Shown: piece by piece, positions 8,207 through 17,488 of the stretch
Numbering within the stretch: the stretch's first letter is position 1
How the letters are laid out: every line of letters starts with the position of its first letter
Assembly (NCBI RefSeq): GCF_002234595.1
Contig: NZ_NMUL01000067.1
Coordinates: 1 to 64,000, forward strand
Origin: Amycolatopsis vastitatis
GTDB lineage: Bacteria; Actinomycetota; Actinomycetes; Mycobacteriales; Pseudonocardiaceae
DNA: 64,000 bases
Reading direction: 5' to 3'
Made by a program: the position numbers and the translations under genes
The notes under the pieces: generated by a model
Seen by the model: the letters and a program-made list of their open reading frames with translations, nothing else
Told to the model about the DNA's origin: nothing
The model's database searches: none

Positions 8207-11161
8207 TCAGACAGCCGTGATCTTGAACGAATCGAACGTCACCGTGCCCGCCTTCGCCGCATTGTGCGAGCACCAGAACATCCCCGCGTCCATCGTGGGC
8301 AGGGCGCCGACCAGCGTGATCGGGTTGCCGACCTGAATCCACGCAGCACCGTCGGCCGACCAGAACCCCGTAACACTGCTGCCCGAGCGGACCACCTTCA
8401 GATACACGGGCCCGGCCGTGATCGGCCCCGCCGCCTGCGTGCGGTCCGGATAGCCGTCACCGTTGGTGTCCCATTCCCACGCCACGCCGTAAGCCTGGGA
8501 GACGGCGAGGTAGGCGTAGCCTTGCCCCTTGCCCGCCGCGGTGATGTCGTTGCGGAGCATGATGCCGGTCTTGGTGTAGGGGTCGATCACGTCGTACTTC
8601 ACCATCCGAGCGGTGACCTGCGCACTGCTCGCGACGGACTGTGGTGCGTAGATCGCGCCGTATTCGTCGACCGAGCGCCCGACGCCCCACATGTCGGCGC
8701 TGGCGTTGGTGATCGTGTAGGCGCCGCCCGCTTCCGCGAACCGGGTGGGCACGCCGCCGAAGGTCGACAGGGTCGTCACCGGGCTGACCGGGGCGATCGA
8801 CACCGTCCTCGTCGTCACGAACAGCTGCTTCTGGCTGACGTAGCTGATGCCGACGGTGATCTTCGCGGGGTCCAGCGTGGAGAACTTCGCCGGAGCGGTG
8901 ACGGTCCACGGCACAGTCATCGACACGCCCGCTTCGAGACTGCGAGGCACCTTTCGGGGACCGGTGACCGTCCAGCCTTCCGGCGCACTCATCGTCACCT
9001 GCAACGACTTCAGCGAAGCGATCGTATCCAGATTCGTGAGCGCGACCTTCACGGTGGTAGCCGCACCTGCGGCCGCCGAGGTGCTCGCCGGGGTGACGTC
9101 GACGCCCAGCCCGGGCCGGAAGCTGTCCGCGCCGGACCGCTGCGCACGCGGGATTCCCGCGTTGTAGATGATGGCCGCCGCCGCGGCGGGAGGCTCGTCG
9201 CCCATCGCGATCGTGTTCGTGACGCGGCTGCCGGGTGCCCGGTTCAGGTCATCGAACGCCACGTTCGCGCTGGCGTAGGTCGAGTCGACGGCCAGGTCAC
9301 CGGTGGTGTAGCCGGCGGCTGCGTTCGCGTTGGCGTGCAACGCTTGCCGGGTCCGGAGGAAAACGTTGTCCGTGGCCGTCCAGAACCGGGAGCCTTCGTC
9401 GAAGTAGAACCCGAACGAGTAGGACGACTTCGGCGCCAGGCTGTCCCGGCAGAAGTTGCCGTCGAGCACCGAACCCGGCATGGACCCGAGGGTGTACACG
9501 CAGGCGCCGTCGTTCAGCTCGGTGATGACGTTGTGCAGGTAGTTCGCCTCGACTCGCGCGTTGCGGGCCGTCGTCGGGGTGGTGTAGGCGGGTGTCCCGA
9601 AGTCGTAGGTTCCTCGCGCGCGGTAGTTCGGGCTGCCGCCCTGGTCCCACATGCCCCAGCCGTAGCCGACGGCGATCCCGCTGTAGGGCATGTTGAACAC
9701 TTCGTTGTGCGCGATGGTGATTCCGTCGACGTAGGTGGAGAAGATCCCGGCCATGTCCCGGTAGACGATCCCGTTGTCGTGTACGGAGTTGTTGGTGACG
9801 GTGATGTTCTTGACCGTCATCGCCGGGTCGGCCGGGTGGTGAGCGTCCTTGCGGATCCCGCCGACGACGATACCGCCCGCTGCGTTCTGCGCGAAGGTGT
9901 TCCCGGTGACCTTGATGTCCTGCGCGGCCAGGCCGACGCCGGACGCGTGCGCGTTGGCGTCGTTGCCGATGCCGAGCGCCTGCGAGCCGAGGTTGGTGAA
10001 GGTGTTGCCGGTGAAGGCCACATCGGTGGCCGCGGACACCTGCACGGCACCCGGCATCATGCTCCAGTTCGGGCGGCCCGCTTCGAATCCGGGACAGCCG
10101 ACGGCGCAGGAGGTGAACGCGTCGGCCGGCCGTGCCGGCTGGACGTCGGCGAGGTAGCCGCCGGTCTGCTGGCTGGCGAATCCGGTGCTGCGGCTGGGGC
10201 CGAGCCACGACGTTCCGGTGAAGGTGAGGCCCGTGAAGTTCAGGTTCCGCACCGGCTTGGCGAGCGTGCCCGAGACCTGCACGAGAGACTCCACGCGGGG
10301 AAGTTCCACGTCGGCCTTCGCCATCGACTGGCCGGCAGCCGGTTTGTAGTACAGGACGCCCGCGACCGTGTCGAGGAACCACTGCCGCTCGGCGGAGAGG
10401 AACTCACGGGCGTTCTGCAAAGTGAGGATCGGGCCGCCGAACGGACTTTGCAGGGTGTCGTAGCCGTAGGTGTTGTTGTTCCACGCCGGCTGCTGCATCG
10501 TCACGGTCGTCCCGCTCACCGACTCGACCGGCGCGAAGCGGTCGGTGAACGACAGTACCGCCTCCAGCTCCACGCGTTTCGGCGTCGCCACCTTCTGCAG
10601 CGTCGACGCGAGACCCGCGTCCTTGACGGTGAACCCGGTCGCGGTGACGGCGATCTTTTCGCGCGGCACGACGATCTGCGCCCGCGGCGCGATCACGCCG
10701 TCGACGTAGAGCTGACGGCTGTCGAAGCCCGTCCCGACCTTCGCGGCATAGACGTTGTTCGCCGCATCGCTCAGCGCCCACGCGGAGACCTTCTTGGCGC
10801 CGGTGAACACCGGGCGGGCCCCGGGAGCCGCCTGCCAGGTGACCGCGCGGGCCGCACCCCCGTCGCGGTCGTCGAACTTCAGCGGGGCGTCCAGCCGGTA
10901 TGTGCCGTCTCCGACGAGCACCGTGACGTCGCTACCCGCGGCGCCCTCCCGCACCTTCTGCTGAGCGGCGAGCACCGTGCACGGCGCCGGCCGGGTGCAC
11001 GCGGTGCCGTGTGCGTTCGGCGTGACGTAGAGCGTCGAGCCGGCGGCCGCGGACGCGGACGGCGCGAAGCCCGTCCCCGCGACCAGTGCCGCGAGCGCGA
11101 CAACCGCGGCGCCGCGGCGTCTCCGCCCGGTACCTCCGGGACTCGAGTCGAATGGGTTCAC
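8207..11161 (-). CDS. Secreted right-handed beta-helix protein with NEW3-like and lectin-like domains
   Basis: The 984-residue protein starts at a GTG at 11161 with GGAG upstream. It has an arginine-rich signal peptide cleaved near residue 40. The N-terminal segment (LYVTPNAHGTACTRPAPCTV) parallels the neighbouring beta-helix protein (GNACTQAAPCSL), so the two are distant paralogues. The beta-helix (about 320-660) is followed by a NEW3-like fibronectin-type module (about 684-777) and a C-terminal concanavalin-like domain (about 790-984; SSVTGFWSADGAAW). The build is that of an extracellular pectin- or glycan-degrading enzyme. Substrate is unproven. It sits in operon 1, 57 bases after the GHL gene. 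Confidence 0.85.
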   Translation of the reverse strand: MNPFDSSPGGTGRRRRGAAVVALAALVAGTGFAPSASAAAGSTLYVTPNAHGTACTRPAPCTVLAAQQKVREGAAGSDVTVLVGDGTYRLDAPLKFDDRDGGAARAVTWQAAPGARPVFTGAKKVSAWALSDAANNVYAAKVGTGFDSRQLYVDGVIAPRAQIVVPREKIAVTATGFTVKDAGLASTLQKVATPKRVELEAVLSFTDRFAPVESVSGTTVTMQQPAWNNNTYGYDTLQSPFGGPILTLQNAREFLSAERQWFLDTVAGVLYYKPAAGQSMAKADVELPRVESLVQVSGTLAKPVRNLNFTGLTFTGTSWLGPSRSTGFASQQTGGYLADVQPARPADAFTSCAVGCPGFEAGRPNWSMMPGAVQVSAATDVAFTGNTFTNLGSQALGIGNDANAHASGVGLAAQDIKVTGNTFAQNAAGGIVVGGIRKDAHHPADPAMTVKNITVTNNSVHDNGIVYRDMAGIFSTYVDGITIAHNEVFNMPYSGIAVGYGWGMWDQGGSPNYRARGTYDFGTPAYTTPTTARNARVEANYLHNVITELNDGACVYTLGSMPGSVLDGNFCRDSLAPKSSYSFGFYFDEGSRFWTATDNVFLRTRQALHANANAAAGYTTGDLAVDSTYASANVAFDDLNRAPGSRVTNTIAMGDEPPAAAAAIIYNAGIPRAQRSGADSFRPGLGVDVTPASTSAAAGAATTVKVALTNLDTIASLKSLQVTMSAPEGWTVTGPRKVPRSLEAGVSMTVPWTVTAPAKFSTLDPAKITVGISYVSQKQLFVTTRTVSIAPVSPVTTLSTFGGVPTRFAEAGGAYTITNASADMWGVGRSVDEYGAIYAPQSVASSAQVTARMVKYDVIDPYTKTGIMLRNDITAAGKGQGYAYLAVSQAYGVAWEWDTNGDGYPDRTQAAGPITAGPVYLKVVRSGSSVTGFWSADGAAWIQVGNPITLVGALPTMDAGMFWCSHNAAKAGTVTFDSFKITAV

Positions 11162-11218
11162 CGTTGAACTCCGTTCCAGTGGGAGATCGCCGTGCCCGAG
11201 GCGCGGCGGTGGGACTGT

Positions 11219-13168
11219 TCAGAGCGACGAGCCAACCGGCGCGTCGAGGGTCGGGGGGAACGCCCGCAGGGTCATCGCGATGGTCAGCCGGATCCGGGTG
11301 CCCGGCGGTAGCGTCACCGTCAGGTAGCGGACGCCCTCGCCGACCGGAACGGCACGTTCGATCGGAGCGGGCGGTGCTGACTCGTAGGCGTAGAAGTCGC
11401 CGGGCCACGCCGGGTCCGGCGGAGTTTGGGTGACCTCGACGGCGTTGAGGCGGTGCTCGGCGAACGTCCCGCCCTGCAGCACGAGGGCCCGCTCGGCGGC
11501 CGCGGAGAGGTTGACCAGGTCGACCACGACGTGCTGGGGCTCCACATCGGACACCAGTGCGGCCACGTCGGCCGGCAAGCCCGGCCGGGCGGCGTCGGCG
11601 TCCCAGTAGCGGACCCTGGCCTGCGGATGCCCGCCGTTGTAGATGACCTGCGGACCACCCCACGTGAGCTGGGTGAGGACCTCCGTGACCACCGGGTTGA
11701 CCTGCTGCCACAGGTGAATGTCGGCCTCCTGCACGGCTTCCCCGGGGTACGCGCCGATCAGCGCGAGCCGTCGCCGGAGCTGGTGTTCGGCCGCGGCCAG
11801 TGCTCGCTCCGGGTAGCCGGGGTTGTCCCCGGTGAGGAAGGCGAACCAGGGTGCCTCGTGGCCGCTCTCCTCCTTGTCCCGGAACGGCAGGACGAGTCGC
11901 CAGTCACGACCGGAGCGCTCCCGCAGTCGCTCCAGCCTCGCCCGGTCGCCCGGCAGTCCCGAGTGGATCCAGAGCGCCATCGGCACGGTCAGCGACGGCG
12001 GGTTCCAGTCGTGCGGGCCACGGTCGCTGTGCCGCAGCGGGATCATCGACGTCGGCCGGTCGGCGTCGGGCCCGAGCAGTGCCGCGGCCTTGCGCCGGAT
12101 CGAGGTGTCGCTCTCGGCGAGGGTGAGATCGCGGGCCAGCGCGTAGACGTGGTCGTGGGTGGTGCGGACCATGTCCAGGTAGCTGTCGTCGGAGGTGGCC
12201 AGCGCCGCGGAGAGTGCCGCCACCGCCTGGGCCTGCCCGATGCTGTAGAGCCCGTGCGGCCAGGTCCAGCCGTAGTGCCCGCCGTACCAGCGGCCGTCCA
12301 GGGTTCCGCCGACAACTCCGTTCCGGTCGACGTTGTCTGGCACCACCCCGTCGTTGGCCTCGGCCCGCTTGCGCCAGCCGCCGACGTAGCCGGTCACCCA
12401 CGTGCGGAAGGCTTCGTCGCCGGTGGCCAGCCAGGCGTTGAGCACCAGGCCGCTGATCGACATGTTCATCGCGACGTCGCCGCGCCCGAGACGCCGGGCC
12501 ATCTCCTCCCCCAGCCGCGGATCGCCGTCCGGTCCCCCGTTCGCGGCGCGGCCGGGCAGCCAGTCGAGCGGGTAGCCGTAGGTGTCGGCTTCGGCCTGCG
12601 TCCAGGGGTACTGGGAGCCGTCGAAGAGCCCGCGGTCGGCGCCGTCGGTCCCGTTATGGGCGCCCAGGACGATCCGGCGTGCGGGGTCGTAGTTGCCGTG
12701 CGCGGGATCGGTGTAGAGCTCGGCGAACCGGCGGGCGTGCCCGGCCCACGTCCCGGGGTCGGCGACGGTGAGGCCGTAGAACAAGAGAGCGCTTTCTCCT
12801 TGGTGGAACCAGTCGTACCCGCGTTCGAAGTCGTCGCGGACGACGCCGAGCTCGGTGAGCTGGTCGGTGACGCCGCGCCAGTGCCTGGCGGCCGCGCGCA
12901 GGATGTCCGTGCTGCCACCGAGCAGGTAGAGCTGAGGCCAGTTGAAGAACGCCTCGTAGAAATCGTCACCACCGTCGCGTGTGGACAGTTTGCCCGGGTA
13001 GCGCAGCCTGCCGCGTTCGTCGGCGTAGACCTCCTCGAAGCGCCGCCACGCTTCGTCGAGGCGGTCGAACAAGGCACGTTCGGCCACCGCCCATGCGGGT
13101 GGCTCCAGGACCGGGACGGTGGCCGTGACCGCGGCTCCGGGCGCGAGCGGGCTGGGGGACGTGGGCAT
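11219..13168 (-). CDS. Glycosidase-like protein of unrecognised family (GHL-1)
   Basis: The 649-residue protein has no signal peptide, so it should act inside the cell on imported oligosaccharides. It is clearly paralogous to GHL-2 (20153-22081). Shared blocks are FYEAF (N-terminal), YDWFH, GRWYGG-YGWTWPHGL (about 300), HEAPW-A-L-GDNP-YPE (about 455), and NPV-TE-L-QLT-G-PQV-NGG (about 515-535). Both end in a beta domain with LPPGTRIRL. The many Trp and acidic residues in helical spacing suggest an (alpha/alpha)6 barrel, but I cannot assign a family. AAGGAG lies upstream of the ATG at 13168 and the permease stop is 7 bases before it. Confidence 0.7.
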   Translation of the reverse strand: MPTSPSPLAPGAAVTATVPVLEPPAWAVAERALFDRLDEAWRRFEEVYADERGRLRYPGKLSTRDGGDDFYEAFFNWPQLYLLGGSTDILRAAARHWRGVTDQLTELGVVRDDFERGYDWFHQGESALLFYGLTVADPGTWAGHARRFAELYTDPAHGNYDPARRIVLGAHNGTDGADRGLFDGSQYPWTQAEADTYGYPLDWLPGRAANGGPDGDPRLGEEMARRLGRGDVAMNMSISGLVLNAWLATGDEAFRTWVTGYVGGWRKRAEANDGVVPDNVDRNGVVGGTLDGRWYGGHYGWTWPHGLYSIGQAQAVAALSAALATSDDSYLDMVRTTHDHVYALARDLTLAESDTSIRRKAAALLGPDADRPTSMIPLRHSDRGPHDWNPPSLTVPMALWIHSGLPGDRARLERLRERSGRDWRLVLPFRDKEESGHEAPWFAFLTGDNPGYPERALAAAEHQLRRRLALIGAYPGEAVQEADIHLWQQVNPVVTEVLTQLTWGGPQVIYNGGHPQARVRYWDADAARPGLPADVAALVSDVEPQHVVVDLVNLSAAAERALVLQGGTFAEHRLNAVEVTQTPPDPAWPGDFYAYESAPPAPIERAVPVGEGVRYLTVTLPPGTRIRLTIAMTLRAFPPTLDAPVGSSL

Positions 13169-13175
13169 CAGGGGC

Positions 13176-14117
13176 CTACTCCTTGGTCGCGCCGGCGAGC
13201 ATGCCGGAGACGAGGGTGCGCTGGGCGAACACGAACACGAACAGCACGGGGGCGACGGTGAGCACCGCGGCCAGCGCCAGCTCGGGCCGGGTGACCTCGA
13301 ACCCCGCGCCGACGACCGGGTTGAACGAGGGCACCGAGGTCAGCAGCTGGGCCAGGCCGACCTGGGCGGGGTACTGGTCGCTGCCCGGCAGCATCACGTA
13401 CGGCAGGAAGAAGTTGGTCCAGTTGGCCACGAACCCGAAGAACCCGACGAGCGCGACGATCGGTTTCGCCAACGGCACCGCGATCCGGGTGAACACCTGC
13501 CATTCGGTGCAGCCGTCGATGCGCGCCGCGGAGAGCAGGGCGGCCGGGACAGCGGTGGAGAAGTAGATGTAGGTGAGGTACACGCCGAACGGGTAGAAGG
13601 AGAACGGCAGGATGACCGACCACGCCGTGCCGGCCAGGCCCAGCGCGTTCGTCTCCAGGAACAGCGGGATGACCAGGGTCGTCGCCGGCATGAGCATCAC
13701 CACGAGCGTGGTGACCAGCAAGGGCTTCCGGAACCGGAAGTCCACCAGGCCCAGCACGTAGCCCGCTGGGATGCTGACGGCGAGGGTGATGACCAGCGCG
13801 GCGAAGGAGTAGAACACCGAGTTGCCGAGCCAGGTCCACAGCTGCGCGTCCTGGAACGACATCAGCGCGGTGAAGTTCTCCTCGAGCTGCTTGAACGAAC
13901 CGAAGGACAACGGGTTGCCGTTGAGCAGTTGCTCGTCGGTCTTCGTCGTCGCCAGCAGCAGCCAGCCGACCGGCAGGACGAAGAACACGGCGAACGCGGT
14001 CAGCAGCAGGCCAGCGAGCACCGGCGGACGACGCCGCTGCCGCCGGCGACAGGCCGGATGACTCGGGACCGCCCGCGCTACGGCAATCCCGGCCGCGCCG
14101 CGTTTCTCAGTCTGCAT
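13176..14117 (-). CDS. CUT1 sugar ABC transporter permease (MalG type)
   Basis: The 313-residue inner-membrane protein has about six hydrophobic segments and the cytoplasmic coupling motif SAARIDGCTEWQVF (about 190-205), the EAA-like loop that docks to the ATPase. An Arg-rich cytoplasmic N-terminus precedes the first segment (LLLTAFAVFFVLPVGWLLL). Its start overlaps the upstream permease by 11 bases, indicating translational coupling. It forms the membrane channel with the 14107-15015 product for the ligand carried by the 15015-16382 lipoprotein. No ATPase gene is nearby. Confidence 0.93.
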   Translation of the reverse strand: MQTEKRGAAGIAVARAVPSHPACRRRQRRRPPVLAGLLLTAFAVFFVLPVGWLLLATTKTDEQLLNGNPLSFGSFKQLEENFTALMSFQDAQLWTWLGNSVFYSFAALVITLAVSIPAGYVLGLVDFRFRKPLLVTTLVVMLMPATTLVIPLFLETNALGLAGTAWSVILPFSFYPFGVYLTYIYFSTAVPAALLSAARIDGCTEWQVFTRIAVPLAKPIVALVGFFGFVANWTNFFLPYVMLPGSDQYPAQVGLAQLLTSVPSFNPVVGAGFEVTRPELALAAVLTVAPVLFVFVFAQRTLVSGMLAGATKE

Positions 14118-15015
14118 CGAAGAATCCTGACCACGTCACGAAGATCCCGGCCGCGGCCAGGCTGACCACCAGCAGCTCCACCGAGAGAGCGGCCGCGCCG
14201 TTGAGGTCCCCGACCTGGAAGGCGAAGGTGTAGGAAAGCTGGTTGAGGCTGTAGTCGTTGCTGATTACGCCGAGGCTCGCCTGGGACAGCAGCTGAGGTT
14301 CGACGAACAGCTGCGAGCCACCCGCGAAGGCGAGGATGACCATGTAGGCAACCCATTTCCGCAGCATCGGGAGCTCGATCCGGCGGGCGATCTGCCAGGC
14401 GGACGCCCCGTCGATCCGGGCCGCCTCGATGATGTCGCGAGGAATGTTGTTCAGTGCGCCGTAGAGCACGACGATCCAGCCGCCCGCGCCGGTCCAGAAC
14501 GCGATGATCGTGAACAGCACCGGCAGGTGGCCGACCGCGATCACCTCGCCGAACCGGTCGAACCCCAGTGTCCGCAGCAGCCATGACACCGGGCTCACCG
14601 CGGGGTCGAGGATGAACAGCCACAGCAGGACGCTGGAAGCGCCGACGAGCGCGCCGGGCAGGTAGTAGAGGAACCGGACGAACCGGCTCAGCCGTCCCGA
14701 CCGCAGGTGGAACAGCACCAGCGCCAGCCCGACGGTGAGCACCGTCAGGCTGACCAGCCAGAACCCGAGGTAGATCGCGATGTGCCCGACGGCGGCGGCG
14801 AACCGGAAGTCGGTGAACGTCGTGACGAAGTTGCCGAACCCGGCGAAGCCCGCCTCCGATGTGGTGAACGCCAGGTACAGTGCGTACCCGGTCGGCACGA
14901 TGCCGAAGAGCGCCAGCAGCACGGTGTACGGCGCGGCGAAGGACCAGCCGAGTGCGTTGCGGCGTTTGTCTCCGCCTTGGGCCGGGGCAATCTCGGCAGG
15001 GGAAGACGGGGCCAT
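14107..15015 (-). CDS. CUT1 sugar ABC transporter permease (MalF type)
   Basis: The 302-residue protein starts at the ATG at 15015, sharing one base with the TGA of the binding-protein gene. It has six or more membrane segments (APYTVLLALFGIVPTGYALYL is the first) and the coupling loop EAARIDGASAWQI. In CUT1 systems it pairs with the MalG-type permease encoded next. The ATPase must come from elsewhere, as with MsiK in streptomycetes. Confidence 0.93.
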   Translation of the reverse strand: MAPSSPAEIAPAQGGDKRRNALGWSFAAPYTVLLALFGIVPTGYALYLAFTTSEAGFAGFGNFVTTFTDFRFAAAVGHIAIYLGFWLVSLTVLTVGLALVLFHLRSGRLSRFVRFLYYLPGALVGASSVLLWLFILDPAVSPVSWLLRTLGFDRFGEVIAVGHLPVLFTIIAFWTGAGGWIVVLYGALNNIPRDIIEAARIDGASAWQIARRIELPMLRKWVAYMVILAFAGGSQLFVEPQLLSQASLGVISNDYSLNQLSYTFAFQVGDLNGAAALSVELLVVSLAAAGIFVTWSGFFDAD

Positions 15016-16382
15016 CACTGCCCGATCCGGTAGCCGTTGGACTTGGCGTAGTTGGTGATCGCGGTCTGCCAGTCGGGCAGCAGCGAGGTGATCGTCTTGC
15101 CCGCGGTCACCCCCGGGGTGATGGTCGAGGCCCAGATCTTCTCCTGGCTGAAGCTCGGTGAGCCCCAGCCGGGCCAGACCCGCGTGGCCGCTTCCACCAG
15201 TGGCGCGCCGATGTCGCCGGCGAAGTAGCCGCTGGACGCCTGCTTCTTGAGCCAGCCCTGGGCGGCAGTGCTGAACGCGGGGTAGCCGGGAGCTTGTTCG
15301 ACCTGGTAGGCGTCGTTGGTCGTCACGAACGTCATGAAGTCGACGGCGAGGTCGAGGTGCGTGCTGTGCGACGACAGCAGCCACGTGCCGCCACCGACGT
15401 TCCCGGTCACCGGCTGGTCCTTGTCCGCCGCCCAGTGCAGGGCGGGAGCGGCGGCGATCCGGCCGCCCGGGGTCTTGAAGGTGTCCTTGAACAGTGCGCC
15501 ACCGAACCAGGACGGGCCGGGCAGCATCAGGGTCTTGGACGCCTGCGACTTGGCGTAGTCATTGGAGAACACGCCGGTGTTGGTGACCGAGCCGGCCTGG
15601 TGCAGGGTGTCGAGCAGCGACGCCATCCGCGTGCACTCGGGCGCGGCGGAGTCGACCTTGAGCGTCGTCGCGTCGGTCAGGGTGTTCACCGGGCACTTGC
15701 TCGCCCAGAAGTAGATCTCCGGAGCGAACGCGTCGCCGATGTCGCCCACGTTGTAGCCCGGGTGCTCGGCGGCGACGCGCTTGCCGAGCGCTTCGTACTC
15801 CTCCCAGGTGGTGGGCACGGTGTAGCCGAACTGCGCCATCAGCGGCTGGTCGTACCAGAGCACGACCTGGGCGAGATCGTTGCGCAGGCAGTAGACCGTG
15901 CCATCGACCGTGCAGGTGTCGAGTGACCCCTTGGCGAAGCCGGACAGCGTCGCGTCCGGCACCAGCCCCTTGTTCAGCGGAGCCGTGAACTTGTTGTCGC
16001 CCTTGGCGGCCCAGGCGGTTTCGTTGGCCTGAGTGCTCCACACGACGTCCGGCCAGCCGCTCCCGGTCCGGTTGAACAGCTGGACCTTGGTCTGCAGGAA
16101 GTTCGAGCCGTTCGCGTCGCCGTCGTAGGTGACGACGTCGAGCTTCACGTCCGGGTGTGCCTTTTGGTAGGCGGCCGCGGCCGCTTGGCGGGAGGAGTCG
16201 ACCCAGACGGTCAGCTCCTTGGTCGTACTCTGCTTCGCCTGCGTAAACCCGGCGGCCTGGGTCCCGCCCCCGGAACTGCCGCCGCACCCCGCGACGAGTA
16301 CCGCCGCGACCACCACCGCCGCACCGGCCACGGCCCGGCGCAGAGGCCCCGGCCGGAGACCCACATTCCGTTCTAGAGACAT
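15015..16382 (-). CDS. CUT1 sugar-binding lipoprotein
   Basis: The 455-residue extracellular solute-binding protein (family 1) has an N-terminal membrane leader with the lipobox LVAGCGG, Cys33 being the lipidated residue. A Gly/Ser linker follows, then the binding lobe starting KELTVWVDSSRQAAA. Clusters such as WPDVVWSTQANETAW and the Trp-rich C-terminal part (VWPGWGSPSF) suggest sugar stacking. GAAGG precedes the ATG at 16382. It is first in operon 1 and divergent from a GntR regulator, which probably controls it. The ligand is not predictable from sequence; the enzymes nearby suggest plant or microbial polysaccharide fragments. Confidence 0.93.
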   Translation of the reverse strand: MSLERNVGLRPGPLRRAVAGAAVVVAAVLVAGCGGSSGGGTQAAGFTQAKQSTTKELTVWVDSSRQAAAAAYQKAHPDVKLDVVTYDGDANGSNFLQTKVQLFNRTGSGWPDVVWSTQANETAWAAKGDNKFTAPLNKGLVPDATLSGFAKGSLDTCTVDGTVYCLRNDLAQVVLWYDQPLMAQFGYTVPTTWEEYEALGKRVAAEHPGYNVGDIGDAFAPEIYFWASKCPVNTLTDATTLKVDSAAPECTRMASLLDTLHQAGSVTNTGVFSNDYAKSQASKTLMLPGPSWFGGALFKDTFKTPGGRIAAAPALHWAADKDQPVTGNVGGGTWLLSSHSTHLDLAVDFMTFVTTNDAYQVEQAPGYPAFSTAAQGWLKKQASSGYFAGDIGAPLVEAATRVWPGWGSPSFSQEKIWASTITPGVTAGKTITSLLPDWQTAITNYAKSNGYRIGQ

Positions 16383-16666
16383 CGTCTCGCCTTCCGCTCA
16401 CCGGACCGACGCCCGGGTGAGCGCCATCGCTGGGCGAAATAATGCGGATTCATTCTCAGGTCGGTCAAGTATCGATTCGGTAACAGGCACGCAAGCGAGA
16501 AGGCTCAGCGACCCGAAAGTCGCTGCTAGCGGCTACGTCTCCGAGCAATATAGAGATCAACATCGCCCAAACGACCCTCGAAATAAATACGACTCATTCC
16601 AAGGGATGTTACAGTAGCTTGCGTACGAGCGTCTCCGGCGCCAAAGGCGCCGACGAAGGGGGGACC
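16383..16666. promoter_or_regulatory. Divergent promoter region of operon 1 and its GntR regulator
   Basis: This 284-base region lies between two divergent starts and is less GC-rich than its surroundings (for example AATATAGAGATCAACATCG near 16549). It holds the related words GGTAACAGGCACGCAAGC (near 16479) and TGTTACAGTAGCTTGCGT (near 16608), which share TGTTAC and GCTTGCGT on opposite strands. These are candidate GntR half-sites. The ribosome binding site of the regulator is the GAAGGGGGG run before 16667. Confidence 0.55.
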
Positions 16667-17419
16667 ATGCCCACCGACGGCGGTGCCTACCGGCCGGGCT
16701 ACGAAGTCGCCGCCGAACGCATCTTGGAGCTGATCGACGGCCTGAGTCTCCGTGCAGGCGACCGGCTGCCCACGGAGATCGACCTCGCCCAGCAGCTCGA
16801 CACCAGCCGCTCGGTGGTGCGCGAAGCGATCAAGGTCCTCTCCGCGCTCGGGCGGGTGACAGCACAAAAAGGGCGCGGCCTCTACGTGGCCGACGGCACG
16901 AGCATGCTGGGCGGCGCCCGGCAACCCACGTTCTTCCTGCCGACGAAGCTTGAACACGTCGACCGGCTCTTCGAGTTCCGCAAGCTGATCGACGTCGAAG
17001 CGAGCAGGCTCGCCGCCACGCGCGCGACCCCGCTCCAGCTCAATGACATGCGCGAAGCCGCCGCCGACTGCATCAGCGCCTTCGAGGCAGGCGACTTCGA
17101 AGCCTTCGGCCGGGCCGACGACCGGTTCCACGAGTCGGTGGCCGCGGCGGCCCAGAACCCGTTCCTCAGCGAAGCGGTCATCCAATGCCGCCGCGCCCAG
17201 CGGCAGACGGCCCGGCTCGGCCTGCCTACCTACTTCGCGGGCAACTACAGCCTGGCCAACCAGGAACACACCGCGATCCTCGCCGCGATCCAGGCCGGAG
17301 ACGTGGACCGCGCGGACCAGGCCGCCCGCAACCACATCGATCGGACCGAAGCCGATTACCGGCAAGACATCATGGCGCGGCTGTCCCAGTCAGGTCAGGG
17401 CACGCGAACGCCTGGATGA
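16667..17419 (+). CDS. GntR/FadR-family regulator with FCD domain
   Basis: The 250-residue protein has an N-terminal winged helix (residues 8-75; RLPTEIDLAQQLDTSRSVVR is the recognition unit) and a C-terminal all-helical FCD ligand domain. FCD metal-binding histidines are plausible at FHESV and NHID. I chose the ATG at 16667 over one 48 bases upstream because GAAGGGGGG lies directly before it. It is divergent from operon 1. By family habit it should repress that operon until a sugar acid or similar metabolite binds. Confidence 0.9.
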   Translation: MPTDGGAYRPGYEVAAERILELIDGLSLRAGDRLPTEIDLAQQLDTSRSVVREAIKVLSALGRVTAQKGRGLYVADGTSMLGGARQPTFFLPTKLEHVDRLFEFRKLIDVEASRLAATRATPLQLNDMREAAADCISAFEAGDFEAFGRADDRFHESVAAAAQNPFLSEAVIQCRRAQRQTARLGLPTYFAGNYSLANQEHTAILAAIQAGDVDRADQAARNHIDRTEADYRQDIMARLSQSGQGTRTPG

Positions 17420-17463
17420 CGTGCAGCTTCCCGAAACGGTGGCCACCCCCTTTCGGAACGGAA

Positions 17464-17480
17464 CGCCGCCCTACGCGGCG
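17464..17480. terminator. Short hairpin between convergent genes
   Basis: Inverted repeat CGCCGC-CCTAC-GCGGCG in the 69-base gap where the GntR gene and sugar operon 2 converge. It is probably a bidirectional terminator. No T run is present. Confidence 0.45.
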
Positions 17481-17488
17481 GATCCTCG

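Noticed and set aside
8114..11167. Very long open frame opposite the second beta-helix gene
   Set aside because: It is Arg/Gly/Asp/Val-rich without domain motifs and mirrors the opposite gene. Such antisense frames are common in very GC-rich DNA. The same holds for the plus-strand frames 964-2574, 5733-8105, 11426-13261 and 42929-44563.
12785..12800. LacI-type palindrome-like word GAGAGCGCTTTCTC
   Set aside because: It lies inside the GHL-1 coding region, in frame with conserved residues (GESALLF), and the symmetry is incomplete.
13168..13839. Alternative minus-strand frame over the MalG-type permease
   Set aside because: It is Arg-rich and lacks membrane segments; the permease frame has the coupling motif and hydrophobic segments.
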